Below are positions 35,214-43,847 of a stretch of 60,879 nucleotides of DNA, in pieces (position 1 is the first letter of the stretch; each line of letters starts with the position of its first letter). This DNA is from Rhodoferax sp. (GTDB taxonomy: Bacteria > Pseudomonadota > Gammaproteobacteria > Burkholderiales > Burkholderiaceae_C): contig NZ_JAQURE010000018.1 in assembly GCF_028715765.1 (NCBI RefSeq), forward strand, positions 1 to 60,879, read 5' to 3'. The notes under the pieces are model-generated. The model was not told the DNA's origin and did no database searches. It was given only the letters and a program-made list of their open reading frames with translations. A program made the translations under genes and the position numbers.

Positions 35214-35732
35214 AGGGTTCTCCTGGTTAATCTGGGGGGTGGTGGCTTGAGAAAAGTTGACCGTGCCTTGCGGCTCGTCAAACGCAAAATTGACCGAACC
35301 CGCTGCATCGGCGGCAGAAAACGCAATGTCTCTGAGGCCGGCAATGGCCGGCTGCTGTGCACCCAAAAAGGCCACGTGGCGCAAATACCAAGCACCAGGC
35401 TTGGGGTTATTGGGGTGGCCGGGTGGGTAAAAACTGGCGCTACGCTTGGCGTAACGCTTGGCCTGCACCAACTCGGCAAACTGGGGCTCGACCGCATGGG
35501 TGTTCATGGCCAGGTTGCCTGCAGCATTCACGGCCAGGCTTTGCACCAAGCCATAGGCGGGCAAGTTGTCTTTGGGGTGGCCAATGCACAGCGGTGCTTC
35601 GCGCAGTGCCGGGTCATAGCTTGATGCCATGCCAGCCACATCAGCGGGGCTGAAGGCGTGCGCCGTGCCCGTGTCATCCACATGACGACCGGGCTTGAAA
35701 ATCTCTATCTGCGGGGGGAGTTTTGAAGGCAT
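34713..35732 (-). CDS. Prohead protease/scaffold fusion (Mu gpI-like)
   Basis: 339 residues. The N-terminal half (residues about 1-165) is the Mu I-type serine protease: PQIEIFKPGRHVDDTGTAHAFSPADV, then CIGHPKDNLPAYGLVQSL and KRSASFYPPGHPNNPKPG (the His and Ser positions). The C-terminal half is a coiled-coil scaffold (DEELKAQLAAAQKQAADNAAALATAQ). An internal start at 35213 should make the scaffold alone. It lies downstream of Mor and opens the head/tail transcript on the minus strand. Confidence 0.85.
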   Translation of the reverse strand: MPSKLPPQIEIFKPGRHVDDTGTAHAFSPADVAGMASSYDPALREAPLCIGHPKDNLPAYGLVQSLAVNAAGNLAMNTHAVEPQFAELVQAKRYAKRSASFYPPGHPNNPKPGAWYLRHVAFLGAQQPAIAGLRDIAFSAADAAGSVNFAFDEPQGTVNFSQATTPQINQENPMDEELKAQLAAAQKQAADNAAALATAQAATKKATDQLAQFAEAATAARHAGHVSFAEGEVKAGRLLPKDKGAAVVVLDVLASTQSVQFSEGDATKTVTPVEWLKGLIASARPVVSFGEHAPGAGDSGQASPDMSDAEVDKRAKAYALQHKVNYAEALSAVTASFTA

Positions 35733-35796
35733 GCCGCAATGATCTGCGGCAAGGGGGACAGGGGTGAACTAAAGCGTTTTACTATTTTGCGATGAT

Positions 35797-36225
35797 CTAG
35801 TCCAAGCCTGGCAAGCCCTGCTGACGCTGCAGATATTGTGCCTTTTGATAGGCATCCACAATCTGGCGCACCCGCATTTCAGTGCGGTCGTATTTTCTGG
35901 CCAGCACCTTGTAATCGCCCCGGAATTCAGCGCACATCTGACGGTCACGCAGACTCAAATGGACGGCCACGCCCTTGGCGAGGTAAATGGCCGAACCGCC
36001 AATCTCGTCAGCCATGTACTGCAACTGCATCAGCACCATTTTTGCCCACGCTTGCAATTGCGCTTGCCAATCTGGCACCAACACCGACTGGCCACAGCGA
36101 TCGTCATTGAGTACCAAGGGAGCAAACAGGCATTGCGCCACATCGCGCATGTCTGGGGTCAAACCTTGGGGCAGCAGCACTTCAAGCACGGCCAACTCAC
36201 ATGCTGACACAAAGCGTTGACTCAT
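35797..36225 (-). CDS. mor: Mor-family transcription activator
   Basis: 142 residues, started at ATG 36225 behind GGAGGTGAG, a strong ribosome site. The C-terminal FRGDYKVLARKYDRTEMRVRQIVDAYQKA is the Mor/C helix-turn-helix, and IYLAKGVAVHLSLRDRQMCAEF is the dimerisation/strand region. In Mu, Mor switches on middle or late transcription. It directly precedes the protease/capsid genes, so late-operon activation here is the natural reading. Confidence 0.88.
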   Translation of the reverse strand: MSQRFVSACELAVLEVLLPQGLTPDMRDVAQCLFAPLVLNDDRCGQSVLVPDWQAQLQAWAKMVLMQLQYMADEIGGSAIYLAKGVAVHLSLRDRQMCAEFRGDYKVLARKYDRTEMRVRQIVDAYQKAQYLQRQQGLPGLD

Positions 36226-36680
36226 GAACTCACCTCCAAACCACTGCGCGTGCACCACTTCTTCAAAGCCTCAATCACCGCGTTGACCTGGTAGCTGTTC
36301 AGAAAGCGCCAATGCTCCAGCTTGGTCTGGCGCTTCACATAAGTCATCAGGGCGGCGTCGGTGTTGCTGCGCACCACACCCGCTGCGGCCAAGGCATGCC
36401 AGAGGGCACGGGCTTTGCCCCAGCGTTCGTCCTGGTCGTCGTCCACCGTGCGGTGCAAATGCGGGCGCTTTTGCGGGCGCGGCGCAATCAGCCCGGCGCG
36501 CTCCTGCTGTGCACTCAGGTGCGCCAGGTACTGCTTGCGTTGCAGCGCGGTCATGTCGGCAGCGCTGGCCACGCCAGTGACCGCCAGCTTGACCGACACC
36601 GCATCCTCAGCACTCAGGCCCAGCGCCTTTTGCGCCATGTGGATGGCGGCCAGGTGGTTTTGGCGTGGGGCGGATTTCAT
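36222..36680 (-). CDS. gemA: GemA/gp16 family protein
   Basis: 152 residues (start at 36680). It contains NHLAAIHMAQKALGLSAEDAV, TALQRKQYLAHLSAQQERAGL and ERWGKARALWHALAAAGVVRSNTDAALMTYVKRQT, the standard DUF1018/GemA outline. Mu GemA modulates host gene expression and DNA relaxation. Stop overlaps the Mor start by 4 bases, so the two are coupled. Confidence 0.88.
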   Translation of the reverse strand: MKSAPRQNHLAAIHMAQKALGLSAEDAVSVKLAVTGVASAADMTALQRKQYLAHLSAQQERAGLIAPRPQKRPHLHRTVDDDQDERWGKARALWHALAAAGVVRSNTDAALMTYVKRQTKLEHWRFLNSYQVNAVIEALKKWCTRSGLEVSS

Positions 36681-36910
36681 TTGAACCTCTTGGCCCAATC
36701 CACCCAGCCAGCACCAGGCGTGCAAGTCATCAAGGGTGCCGTGTCGCCGGGGATGATCACCCGCAGCGTGCATTTGTAACCGGTGAACAGCAGCTCGGCG
36801 GCATTCAACACGCGGACGCTATCAGCGCAATCAAAGTCCAACACGTTGCGCCAGGCACCGGTGGTGTTGACCTGAAGCTTGACCGGGCGGGGTGTGTCGG
36901 CGGCTGTCAT
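36677..36910 (-). CDS. Small hypothetical phage protein
   Basis: 77 residues, VKLQVNTTGAWRNVLDFDCADSVRVLNAAELLFTGYKCTLRVIIPG, predicted mainly beta. Overlaps both its upstream neighbour (RdgC) and downstream neighbour (GemA) by 4 bases, so it belongs to the early operon. No family recognised. Confidence 0.65.
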   Translation of the reverse strand: MTAADTPRPVKLQVNTTGAWRNVLDFDCADSVRVLNAAELLFTGYKCTLRVIIPGDTAPLMTCTPGAGWVDWAKRFK

Positions 36911-37812
36911 GCTGACATCTCCCCACCCAACGCACTCACCAGGTCAACAATCAGCTTGCCCAACTCACCGGTCATGATGGCCACATCGGCATCAAAGCCA
37001 TCAGCGGCAGAATCAGCCTTTGAGCTACCTTCAAAAACCATTTCAAGAAACGCAATGCGCTTGAGCTGCAGACCATCGGTGAGCACAAACGACACCCGGT
37101 CGCTCCAGGTCATGGCCAACTCGGTGGGCATCTTGCCGCCTTCAATGTGGTGTTTGACCTCATCGGTGTCCAGCCGGTGGTTGCCGTAGCGCACCACGGC
37201 TTTAGATTCGTCAGCGGCCCTGAGTTCACATGCACGGTCCACACTGAAGCCTGGCGGCGCTTCCTGGCTCATCAGCCAGTCCACCATGGCCGCAGTAGGT
37301 GACACCTGGGTGTTGAGCAGGCGAACTGCCAGCCCTTCAACAGCTCTGACCAGGCAAGTCACCACATCGTCTGCTTTGTGCTGGCCAGAAGCACCCACCA
37401 CCAGCAAGCCAGCAGCGGGGTCAATCCAGATCAAGGTGGCTGCTTGCGACGGGAACGCAGTTGGCAGCAATGCATTGCGCGCATCGTCTTTCAGGTCACG
37501 GGTTTCCTTCTTGCCAGGCTTGCGGCCAGTGCTCTGAAGAATCTGCACCACCTTTTCATCAACCAGGCGGCCAAGCACTGGGGCTGGCACCGACTTGGAC
37601 TCGGTCATCAGTTTCATGACCATCTGGCCACCCACCAACTCAACCAGTGCGCCATGGGCCTGCCCACGTGGCGGCACAAAACCATGTGATTTTTCTTGAG
37701 TGGGTCCACATGGCTCAAAAGCGTGCGCCTGCAGGCCCGCTTCAATCACCTCAGCCGAAAGGGGTGTGAGTGATGACAGTCGATAAAGAATCGCGTTTTT
37801 GATCATGCTCAC
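36907..37812 (-). CDS. rdgC: RdgC-like recombination-associated protein
   Basis: 301 residues, the usual RdgC length. Starts MSMIKNAILYRLSSLTPLSAEVIEAGLQAHAFEPCGP and ends with FDADVAIMTGELGKLIVDLVSALG, both RdgC landmarks. Bacterial RdgC forms a ring dimer on DNA and inhibits RecA. Here it lies between DUF3164 and GemA, the region where Mu-like phages usually carry the end-protecting Gam protein, and no Gam is found, so it might protect phage DNA or damp RecA (inference). Confidence 0.85.
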   Translation of the reverse strand: MSMIKNAILYRLSSLTPLSAEVIEAGLQAHAFEPCGPTQEKSHGFVPPRGQAHGALVELVGGQMVMKLMTESKSVPAPVLGRLVDEKVVQILQSTGRKPGKKETRDLKDDARNALLPTAFPSQAATLIWIDPAAGLLVVGASGQHKADDVVTCLVRAVEGLAVRLLNTQVSPTAAMVDWLMSQEAPPGFSVDRACELRAADESKAVVRYGNHRLDTDEVKHHIEGGKMPTELAMTWSDRVSFVLTDGLQLKRIAFLEMVFEGSSKADSAADGFDADVAIMTGELGKLIVDLVSALGGEMSA

Positions 37813-38462
37813 ACCGCCGCTATGTCAAGGTTGATGGGTATGTAGGCCAGCGTGCTGTCATCACGCTTGTAAAAGCGGATGTAGGGCTTGGTGCTGGCGG
37901 TTTGCATGCTGTCGGCAATGGCCTGCATGGCGGCTTGCCACTTGTCGTCTTTGATGTCGAGGCGGCGCAGGCTCAGCACCCGGCCCGTGTTGATCTTGCC
38001 CTCTTTGTCGGTCTGGAACGCGTGGTTGACCAAGGCCTTGATGTTGTCGCTGGCGTTGACGGCCCACTCGTGCACACACTCGTCAATCAGCGCCTTGGCG
38101 GCCATGAGCTGCTCGCCAAACACAATCTTGTCTTGCATCTGGCGCACGATCTTGTATTTACCGTCGTAGCTGCACAGGGTGACATTGCCCTTGGTGCCGC
38201 CAGTGAGCACGCCATATGTCTCCAGGCTCAAGGATACAAAGGCGCTCATTTCGGCCATGGCCGACAGTTTGAAGGTGCGCAGCGCCAGGGATTCGACCTC
38301 GGCCATGCGGCACAGGTCATAGACAACTTGGTTTCTGACCTGGTCAATCTGTTTCACTTTTGACTCAGGCACCAGGTTGCCATTGGCGTCTTGCCAGTAG
38401 CCCGGGGTGGTGCTCTGGCTGTAGGCGGGTTGCTCGGTGGGTTGCTGGGCGTTTTGGCTCAT
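37809..38462 (-). CDS. DUF3164 family protein
   Basis: 217 residues from ATG 38462. The N-terminus is a Gln/Pro-rich linker then TPGYWQDANGNLVPESKVKQIDQVRNQVVYDLCRMAE, typical of DUF3164, followed by GGTKGNVTLCSYDGKYKI and DECVHEWAVNASDNIKALVNHAFQTDKEG. Regular member of Mu-like early operons; function unknown. Overlaps the RdgC start by 4 bases. Confidence 0.9.
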   Translation of the reverse strand: MSQNAQQPTEQPAYSQSTTPGYWQDANGNLVPESKVKQIDQVRNQVVYDLCRMAEVESLALRTFKLSAMAEMSAFVSLSLETYGVLTGGTKGNVTLCSYDGKYKIVRQMQDKIVFGEQLMAAKALIDECVHEWAVNASDNIKALVNHAFQTDKEGKINTGRVLSLRRLDIKDDKWQAAMQAIADSMQTASTKPYIRFYKRDDSTLAYIPINLDIAAV

Positions 38463-38501
38463 GGTTTCTCTCACAGTTAAAAATGGAAATTGATCAATAG
38501 G

Positions 38502-38939
38502 TCAGCACAGGTAGCCGTAACTGGCGTGGCGCCTGTGGTCCAGCGCGCCAGTGCGCGTGGGTGGGCATTTGGGTGGGACATACGCAGGGCAATGCATCAC
38601 GTCGTTTTGCCTTGGCGGCACCAGAGCGGCCGGGTTATAAGAGGCCATGGGGCGGTACGTGGCCACCGCGTCGTCAGCCTGGGTTGCCATGACCGGTCTG
38701 GCAATGGCACTGGCACCAGGCTTACCCGCCAGTTCACCCAGTGAATACCACGCGGACTTGTCGCGCATGGTGCGCTTCAGTTTCTGGATAGACACGAGGT
38801 AGTTCAACTTTTTGCGAAAGCGGGTGGCAGCGTCAGGCTCGCTTTCAAGCCCTTCGGCAAATCTGGTGAACAGCTCTGTGAAGGTGCAGTTGCCACGTTG
38901 CGCCACGTGCAGCAGCACGTCGATGTTTGTGTTTGTCAT
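38502..38939 (-). CDS. Hypothetical phage protein with a possible winged helix
   Basis: 145 residues. VLLHVAQRGNCTFTELFTRFAEGLESEPDAATRFRKKLNYLVSIQKLKRTMRDKSAWYSLG reads like a winged-helix domain; the rest is Pro-rich with a short Cys/His cluster. Ends 40 bases before the DUF3164 gene. Family not recognised. Confidence 0.6.
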   Translation of the reverse strand: MTNTNIDVLLHVAQRGNCTFTELFTRFAEGLESEPDAATRFRKKLNYLVSIQKLKRTMRDKSAWYSLGELAGKPGASAIARPVMATQADDAVATYRPMASYNPAALVPPRQNDVMHCPAYVPPKCPPTRTGALDHRRHASYGYLC

Positions 38940-39550
38940 GCTTTGGCGATCTTGTTTTTAATCTGCTGCAATTTGTCGCGTACGGCTTGGGGCATGGGGG
39001 CGACTTTCTGGGCGTCGGCATCAAGTTTTGCCAAGGCCGGGTCAACGCCTCCAAACACCTGCGCCAGTGCCTGCCCCATGGGCATGGCCTGACCACGCAC
39101 CTGGTAACTGGCGGCCAGCACCGGGGTTCGCTTGTTGGCTTCAGCCTGGGCCTCGGTACCAGCCTCGACCTTGTCAGCCAGACTGACCAAGATGGCGTAC
39201 AGGTAGCCATGCCCCTTCATTGGCAAGTCCAGCTTGCCAGCGTCGCGGCTGGCCAGCATGTGGTCAATGCCTTGCGCCCAAATGGTCAACGGCACCGCCC
39301 AATCACGCCCACGGTGGGTGATGGCACAGCGCTCCAGGTCTGGCAGCAGCTGCAAAATGATGCGGACTTGCTTGCGCTGGGTCAGGCGCGTCTTGGACGG
39401 GGCAAACAAACGGGTGTATTGCAGCAACCGCCCACCCAGGGGCAAGGCCACTTCAATCAGGCGGGCCACGGCTGCGCGGTTGTCGGCATCGACAAACAGG
39501 TGGTCAAGCCCCAGCTCAGCGCCACACACTGGGCAACACAAATCGGTCAT
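38936..39550 (-). CDS. Phage protein with N-terminal zinc ribbon
   Basis: 204 residues. The N-terminus CCPVCGAELGLDHLF is a CxxC-type zinc-binding knuckle, followed by ALPLGGRLLQYTRLFAPSKTRLTQRKQVRIILQLLPDLERC, a conserved helical block seen in proteins of Mu-like early regions, and a C-terminal Lys-rich helix. Possibly a DNA- or RNA-binding accessory factor of transposition; not demonstrable from sequence alone. Confidence 0.6.
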   Translation of the reverse strand: MTDLCCPVCGAELGLDHLFVDADNRAAVARLIEVALPLGGRLLQYTRLFAPSKTRLTQRKQVRIILQLLPDLERCAITHRGRDWAVPLTIWAQGIDHMLASRDAGKLDLPMKGHGYLYAILVSLADKVEAGTEAQAEANKRTPVLAASYQVRGQAMPMGQALAQVFGGVDPALAKLDADAQKVAPMPQAVRDKLQQIKNKIAKA

Positions 39551-39723
39551 GCGAACCTCTCAATCAGGTAGCCTGCCAGCATGCCAAGCGCGCCCGCAAC
39601 CACGGCGAGCTTCAGGCACGCCAGCACGACACCTTGCAGAGACAGTGGCTGGCGCTGTGGGCCATCAATCACACCTGGTGCAAAGGGGTAAGTTGGCTGT
39701 GGTGATGGGTCTGTTTTGCTCAT
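39547..39723 (-). CDS. Very small single-span membrane protein
   Basis: 58 residues starting MSKTDPSPQPTYPFAPGVID, with one hydrophobic helix, LACLKLAVVAGALGMLAGYL, and a short ERFA tail. Its stop overlaps the start of the zinc-ribbon gene by 4 bases and its own start overlaps the preceding tiny gene, so it sits inside a run of coupled early genes. No family recognised. Confidence 0.6.
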   Translation of the reverse strand: MSKTDPSPQPTYPFAPGVIDGPQRQPLSLQGVVLACLKLAVVAGALGMLAGYLIERFA

Positions 39724-39866
39724 GGAATCCTCCTTACGCTGATGCGCTTGGCGTCTGGGAAGCTGGTGATCACGTCAATCACGGCAGTGAAGCCGTCGCT
39801 GTAAATGCCAAGGCAGCGGCCCTGGGAGCCGTCGGCCATGGTGATCAAAATGGAATAAGTTTTCAT
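39720..39866 (-). CDS. Very small hypothetical phage protein
   Basis: 48 residues, MKTYSILITMADGSQGRCLG ... VITSFPDAKRISVRRIP, a compact alpha/beta sketch. Start and stop overlap or closely abut both neighbours (2 bases after the MuB-like gene, 4-base overlap downstream), which is the main reason for calling it. Similar short proteins are frequent between B and the accessory genes in Mu-like phages. Confidence 0.6.
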   Translation of the reverse strand: MKTYSILITMADGSQGRCLGIYSDGFTAVIDVITSFPDAKRISVRRIP

Positions 39867-39868
39867 GC

Positions 39869-41104
39869 TCAGCATCCTTTGATGACTTGGGCGTCAACCT
39901 GTGGCCAATGCGCCTGAGCGGCGGCATTCATGGCGCGACACACCAGGTTATTGACCACCAGAGGGAAACACAGGCTGCGTGATTGACCTGGGCGTGCACC
40001 CCTTGGGATATGAATCAGCCTGGCTCTCATGGCATCAAAGGCATCAGGCTTGAACACATCGGCAAGCTTCAAATCAAAGCGGGCAAATTTGTGCTGCAGG
40101 TAGCCCTCCAACTCAGCGTCAAGTGGCTCCAGCTCAACCACTTCGCAGCGCTGGGCAACCTCACGCACCTCTGCGTTCTGGCTGCCCAGGCGCTCGCGCA
40201 GCTCGGGCTGACCGATCAGCGCTACGCCAATCAGGCGCTGCATACCGTCTTTGAGTTCAATGAAGCGCTTGAGGTGCTTTAGCGTGGCCACGGGCAGGCA
40301 GTGGGCCTCTTCAATCACCAGCAGGTGGCGGCGGCCTGCCTTGCGGCTGGCGCGCAGCAGCTCGTGCACTTGGCGAAACCGGGCCTCGGGGCTGCTTTTG
40401 ACCTTCAGGTTGGGGTCCAGCGCGTAGGCAATGGCCTCTGCAATGTGGCTGCTTTTGAGGGTTTTGCCCTTGGTGTCGCTGGCTTCCATGGCCAGCACGT
40501 AGGGGCGAATGACCATCACATTGCGCCCCTCGGCCTTGATGCGCTCTTCCAGGTCTTCTGCCAGGGTTGACTTGCCAGCACCACTTTCGCCAGTCACCGC
40601 CACAAAGCCATGGTGCTGAGCCGCATCCATGAGTGTGGCCCGCACATATCGCACGCTGGGCGTTTGGTACACGTCGTCTGTGCTTTGGACATCGTCAACA
40701 AACGGATTGCGTGCCAGTCCGAAGTGTTTTCGCGCCTGAGGGGTCAGGGCTTGGTTTTGCAATAACATAGGTTCTTCCTTTTCGGTTTCAGCTGGGACTA
40801 CGGGAACGGCCTCAGTGGTGTTCGAGACCACTGGGGCCAACTTTTTGGCGCGCACTGCTTTAAGGGCTGTGGTTGCTTTTTCAGGGGTTGGGGCTACGCT
40901 GGTATCGACTGGCGGGTTTGACGGCTCGCAGGGGGTTTTTCCCCCTGACAAAAACCCATTGGCATAGCGCTGGTTGACTAACTGCTTCACGGTGCTCATG
41001 GAAATGCCCAACGCCAAAGGAATTTGTCGGTGGGTGGCATCCTCGGATTTCAAAAAGAACACCCGCTCGACCAACTGGGGCGTCACTTTGATCGGGCGGC
41101 TCAC
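39869..41104 (-). CDS. MuB-type transposition ATPase (AAA+)
   Basis: 411 residues. Residues about 1-55 form a helix-turn-helix (EDATHRQIPLALGISMSTVKQLVN), then a Pro/Thr-rich linker, then an AAA+ domain with Walker A GESGAGKST (172-180) and Walker B LLVIEEAH (261-268), plus LIGVALIGQPELRERL. It delivers target DNA to, and stimulates, the transposase. Longer than Mu B because of the linker. Overlaps the transposase end by 4 bases. Confidence 0.9.
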   Translation of the reverse strand: MSRPIKVTPQLVERVFFLKSEDATHRQIPLALGISMSTVKQLVNQRYANGFLSGGKTPCEPSNPPVDTSVAPTPEKATTALKAVRAKKLAPVVSNTTEAVPVVPAETEKEEPMLLQNQALTPQARKHFGLARNPFVDDVQSTDDVYQTPSVRYVRATLMDAAQHHGFVAVTGESGAGKSTLAEDLEERIKAEGRNVMVIRPYVLAMEASDTKGKTLKSSHIAEAIAYALDPNLKVKSSPEARFRQVHELLRASRKAGRRHLLVIEEAHCLPVATLKHLKRFIELKDGMQRLIGVALIGQPELRERLGSQNAEVREVAQRCEVVELEPLDAELEGYLQHKFARFDLKLADVFKPDAFDAMRARLIHIPRGARPGQSRSLCFPLVVNNLVCRAMNAAAQAHWPQVDAQVIKGC

Positions 41105-42879
41105 AACACACCCCCATTCACCACACGCAAGCCACCACGCACCGTCAGGCGGGCATGCAGGGCATTGAGCTGGTCTTCGGGCACGCCGTCGGCGTACTGG
41201 TTTTTGAGCGTGGCAATCAGCTCAGCATTCAGGGCCATGCCCATGGCAACCAAAGCCTGCGCCGCCTCAAAGGTGCTCAAAACCCGCGCGGGTGCAACCG
41301 TTCGACTGGTGGTGACCGCTGGCACCATGTCTGAGCCCGCTTTGGGCAAGTAGTGGCGTTGTGGCGACTGCTCAATGACCTTGTACGGGTCAATGCGACC
41401 GCCCAAAGGCACCACACCAGCTTTGCGCTTGGACTCAGCCTCTTCGTTCGTGGCTGCGTCATAGGCAAAGCGCTGCACCTCTTTGCGGTTCACATCCAGT
41501 ACGGTGTCAGCGGGGCGGGCATATTCCTCACCAATGACATGAGCGCGCTCCAGGAAACCGGCATCGTCTTTCTCAAGCAACGGAATGCTGTGCAGGGTTT
41601 CGTGGCCATCGGCATCTTTGAGCACCACTTGGGCAGCGTTGGCCACATAGGGGTTGACCGTGATCAGCAGCTTTTCGCCCACCATCACGCCTGGAACGGT
41701 CTTCACACAATAGGTGCCGGCCTTGAAAGACACGGTCAGGTTGTCATTGACCTTGCGGGTTTCCACCTTTTCGCTCAGCAGCGCAAAGCACACCGGGGCC
41801 GGGGGCGCAATGCGCAACTGCTCCGGGGCAATGGTGAGCCACTGGTCAAACCGGGTTTTGCCATGGCGGGTGTGAACCTTGTTGGCATTGAACCAGCATG
41901 ACCAGCGTTGCGCACAGGCATTGAGGTCAGCCAAGTCACGCACGGGCTGAAGACGCAAACTGCTCTCAAAACTGCGCTCGATCAGGTCGCGGGCCTTTTC
42001 CACCTGGCCAGTGGCTCGGGCATTGCCAGGGGCGTGAGCGATCAGCTGCACCTGCAAACGCCTGGCAAGGTTGCCAAACAGACCGCTGGTGTTGGCGCTG
42101 CCCATGTCCATCATCAAAATGAAAGGCACGCCATGCATGGGATCGCTTGGGCGTTTTTGAATGGCGGCAATGAAGCTCTCAGCCAAATTGGTGCCACTTT
42201 CAGCGCCCATCACATAGTTCACAAAGATGGCGCCGCTGTTGTGGTCGGTGACCTCGTAGCTCCAAACCCGATCGGCCTCAATGCGCTTGAGGTTGGCAGG
42301 TTTGTTTTTGTAAAACTTGTCATGCGCCATGACCTGCAAGCCAGCCTCTTTGGGGTTGGATGAGTTCAGGTAATAAAGCACGCAAATTGACGCATCAATT
42401 TGCCACACGTGGTTGGGGTGCAGGCTTTTGAGTTCAACCGCTGGGGTTGGCCGGTTGAGTTGGTCTGGATGCATGCCATAGCTGCGCAAGGCGCGGGCTA
42501 TTGCCGAGTCACTCAGGCGCACCAGTTCGCCGGTTTCAGCATCAAGCGCAAAAGGGCTGATTTCGCCATTGGCAGACAACATGTCCACAGCCTGACCAAT
42601 GCTCATCAGCCGTTTGCTGGTTTTGCGGGCACTGCTCATCAGCAGCGCGCTGATGGCCTTGGCATCAAGACGGCTGAGCTGAACGTCTCCAGCGTCGCTG
42701 CGCTGTTTGCGGGTGGGCTTCACGGTGACTTGCTCCAAGTGGCGGTGAATGGTGGGCAGACTGACCCCCAGCTCTGCACAGGCTGCCGCATACAGCGCCT
42801 GCTTTTGGCCGCGCGGCGCTGTGGCAGTGGCTTGCGCCAGTTGCACCAGGCGCGTGACGGTGGCGGGGTTGAGTGCCAT
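41101..42879 (-). CDS. MuA-type DDE transposase
   Basis: 592 residues starting at ATG 42879 behind GAGG. The catalytic triad is visible as D162 (WQIDAS), D258 (LMMDMGSANTS) and E294 (GQVEKARDL) in an RNase H-like core; a C-terminal beta domain and ATPase-interacting tail follow. The N-terminal HTH domains (residues about 5-140) bind the phage ends. It performs strand cleavage and transfer for replicative transposition. The frame is open far upstream but that part is noise. Confidence 0.92.
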   Translation of the reverse strand: MALNPATVTRLVQLAQATATAPRGQKQALYAAACAELGVSLPTIHRHLEQVTVKPTRKQRSDAGDVQLSRLDAKAISALLMSSARKTSKRLMSIGQAVDMLSANGEISPFALDAETGELVRLSDSAIARALRSYGMHPDQLNRPTPAVELKSLHPNHVWQIDASICVLYYLNSSNPKEAGLQVMAHDKFYKNKPANLKRIEADRVWSYEVTDHNSGAIFVNYVMGAESGTNLAESFIAAIQKRPSDPMHGVPFILMMDMGSANTSGLFGNLARRLQVQLIAHAPGNARATGQVEKARDLIERSFESSLRLQPVRDLADLNACAQRWSCWFNANKVHTRHGKTRFDQWLTIAPEQLRIAPPAPVCFALLSEKVETRKVNDNLTVSFKAGTYCVKTVPGVMVGEKLLITVNPYVANAAQVVLKDADGHETLHSIPLLEKDDAGFLERAHVIGEEYARPADTVLDVNRKEVQRFAYDAATNEEAESKRKAGVVPLGGRIDPYKVIEQSPQRHYLPKAGSDMVPAVTTSRTVAPARVLSTFEAAQALVAMGMALNAELIATLKNQYADGVPEDQLNALHARLTVRGGLRVVNGGVL

Positions 42880-42889
42880 GGCTGTTGCC

Positions 42890-43810
42890 TCAGAGCGCGG
42901 TGTTTTCGGGTTGGGGGAAAGCCCACTGCGCCACCTCGGCGGCCAACTCTTGGTCGCGGGCGTTGCTGATGTCGGGCAGGTTGAACTCTTCGCGCAACGC
43001 TGCCAGTTCGGCTTGCACCTGGCCCACCAACCCCGCCATGAACAAACTGTGGTCAGCGGTGCTGTGGTTTTTGAGGGCGATGAACGCCTGGCGCAATTGG
43101 CCTTGCACACAGCCCAGCGCGTCGTTTGTGAAGGCGGTGGTTTCTTTTTGCAGCTCCAGCAGAACTTCATCTGGAGTGGCCTTGGCAATGTGGCGGGTGA
43201 GCTTGTCGATTTGCTTGTTTTTGGTTTCCAGCAGCTTGTCGGTGGCGTCTTTTTCTTGCTTGGCCTCACGCACGGCCTTGCGCAGTTCCTTCACGCTCAT
43301 GGTGGCCACATCGTCCAGGGCGAGTTCGCCGGTTTGGCCAGTGAGTTCGAGTTCTTCGAGTTGATCACCATCCAGACAGATCATCTCGAACAGCTTTGTC
43401 TGGTTACCAATGGCCTTGGTCAAATGTGCGTTCGAACGCACATTTGAAAACTTGACAGCAGCTGACACAAAACGGGCAGCAACGTGTCTATCAAGATTTA
43501 GTGTCTCAAGCCTAGCTACAAAATTTCCGTGGCCACAAGCTTCTTTCAGTACCCGCAAGCCCTTGCCTACTTCCAGGCAAGCCTCAACGCTTCGGTACAT
43601 ATTTGAGGCAATGTCGCGCTGGATCAGGTCGGGGTCGGTGCAGTCGGCGGGCAGCTGGTAGCCCATTTGCAGGGCCACGGCGCGCACGGCACTGTCTTGC
43701 TGGGCGGTGGCCAAGGCCAGTTGGTTGGCGGCACTGATGTCCTCAGACAGCAGGGCTTCGTTCATGGGCACGTCAATGACTTGCGCGGCGGGGGTGGGTT
43801 GTTTGGCCAT
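42890..43810 (-). CDS. DUF3102-like helical phage protein
   Basis: 306 residues. Central block YRSVEACLEVGKGLRVLKEACGHGNFVARLETLNLDRHVAARFVSAAVKF matches the DUF3102 pattern (a DNA-binding-like helical domain), and residues about 180-240 are a coiled coil (ELRKAVREAKQEKDATDKLLETKNKQIDKL). Just upstream of the transposase with 10 bases between. Found beside transposase genes in BcepMu-like phages; perhaps a partition- or end-binding accessory factor (inference). Confidence 0.72.
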   Translation of the reverse strand: MAKQPTPAAQVIDVPMNEALLSEDISAANQLALATAQQDSAVRAVALQMGYQLPADCTDPDLIQRDIASNMYRSVEACLEVGKGLRVLKEACGHGNFVARLETLNLDRHVAARFVSAAVKFSNVRSNAHLTKAIGNQTKLFEMICLDGDQLEELELTGQTGELALDDVATMSVKELRKAVREAKQEKDATDKLLETKNKQIDKLTRHIAKATPDEVLLELQKETTAFTNDALGCVQGQLRQAFIALKNHSTADHSLFMAGLVGQVQAELAALREEFNLPDISNARDQELAAEVAQWAFPQPENTAL

Positions 43811-43847
43811 GGTGGCGGGTCTTTCTGTACGGGGATGAATGTTTGGT

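Noticed and set aside
41101..43269. 722-residue version of the transposase
   Set aside because: The first 130 residues are Lys/Pro/Ser-rich noise antisense-free but out of frame with the DUF3102-like gene; the ATG at 42879 has a good ribosome site and gives a normal MuA N-terminus.
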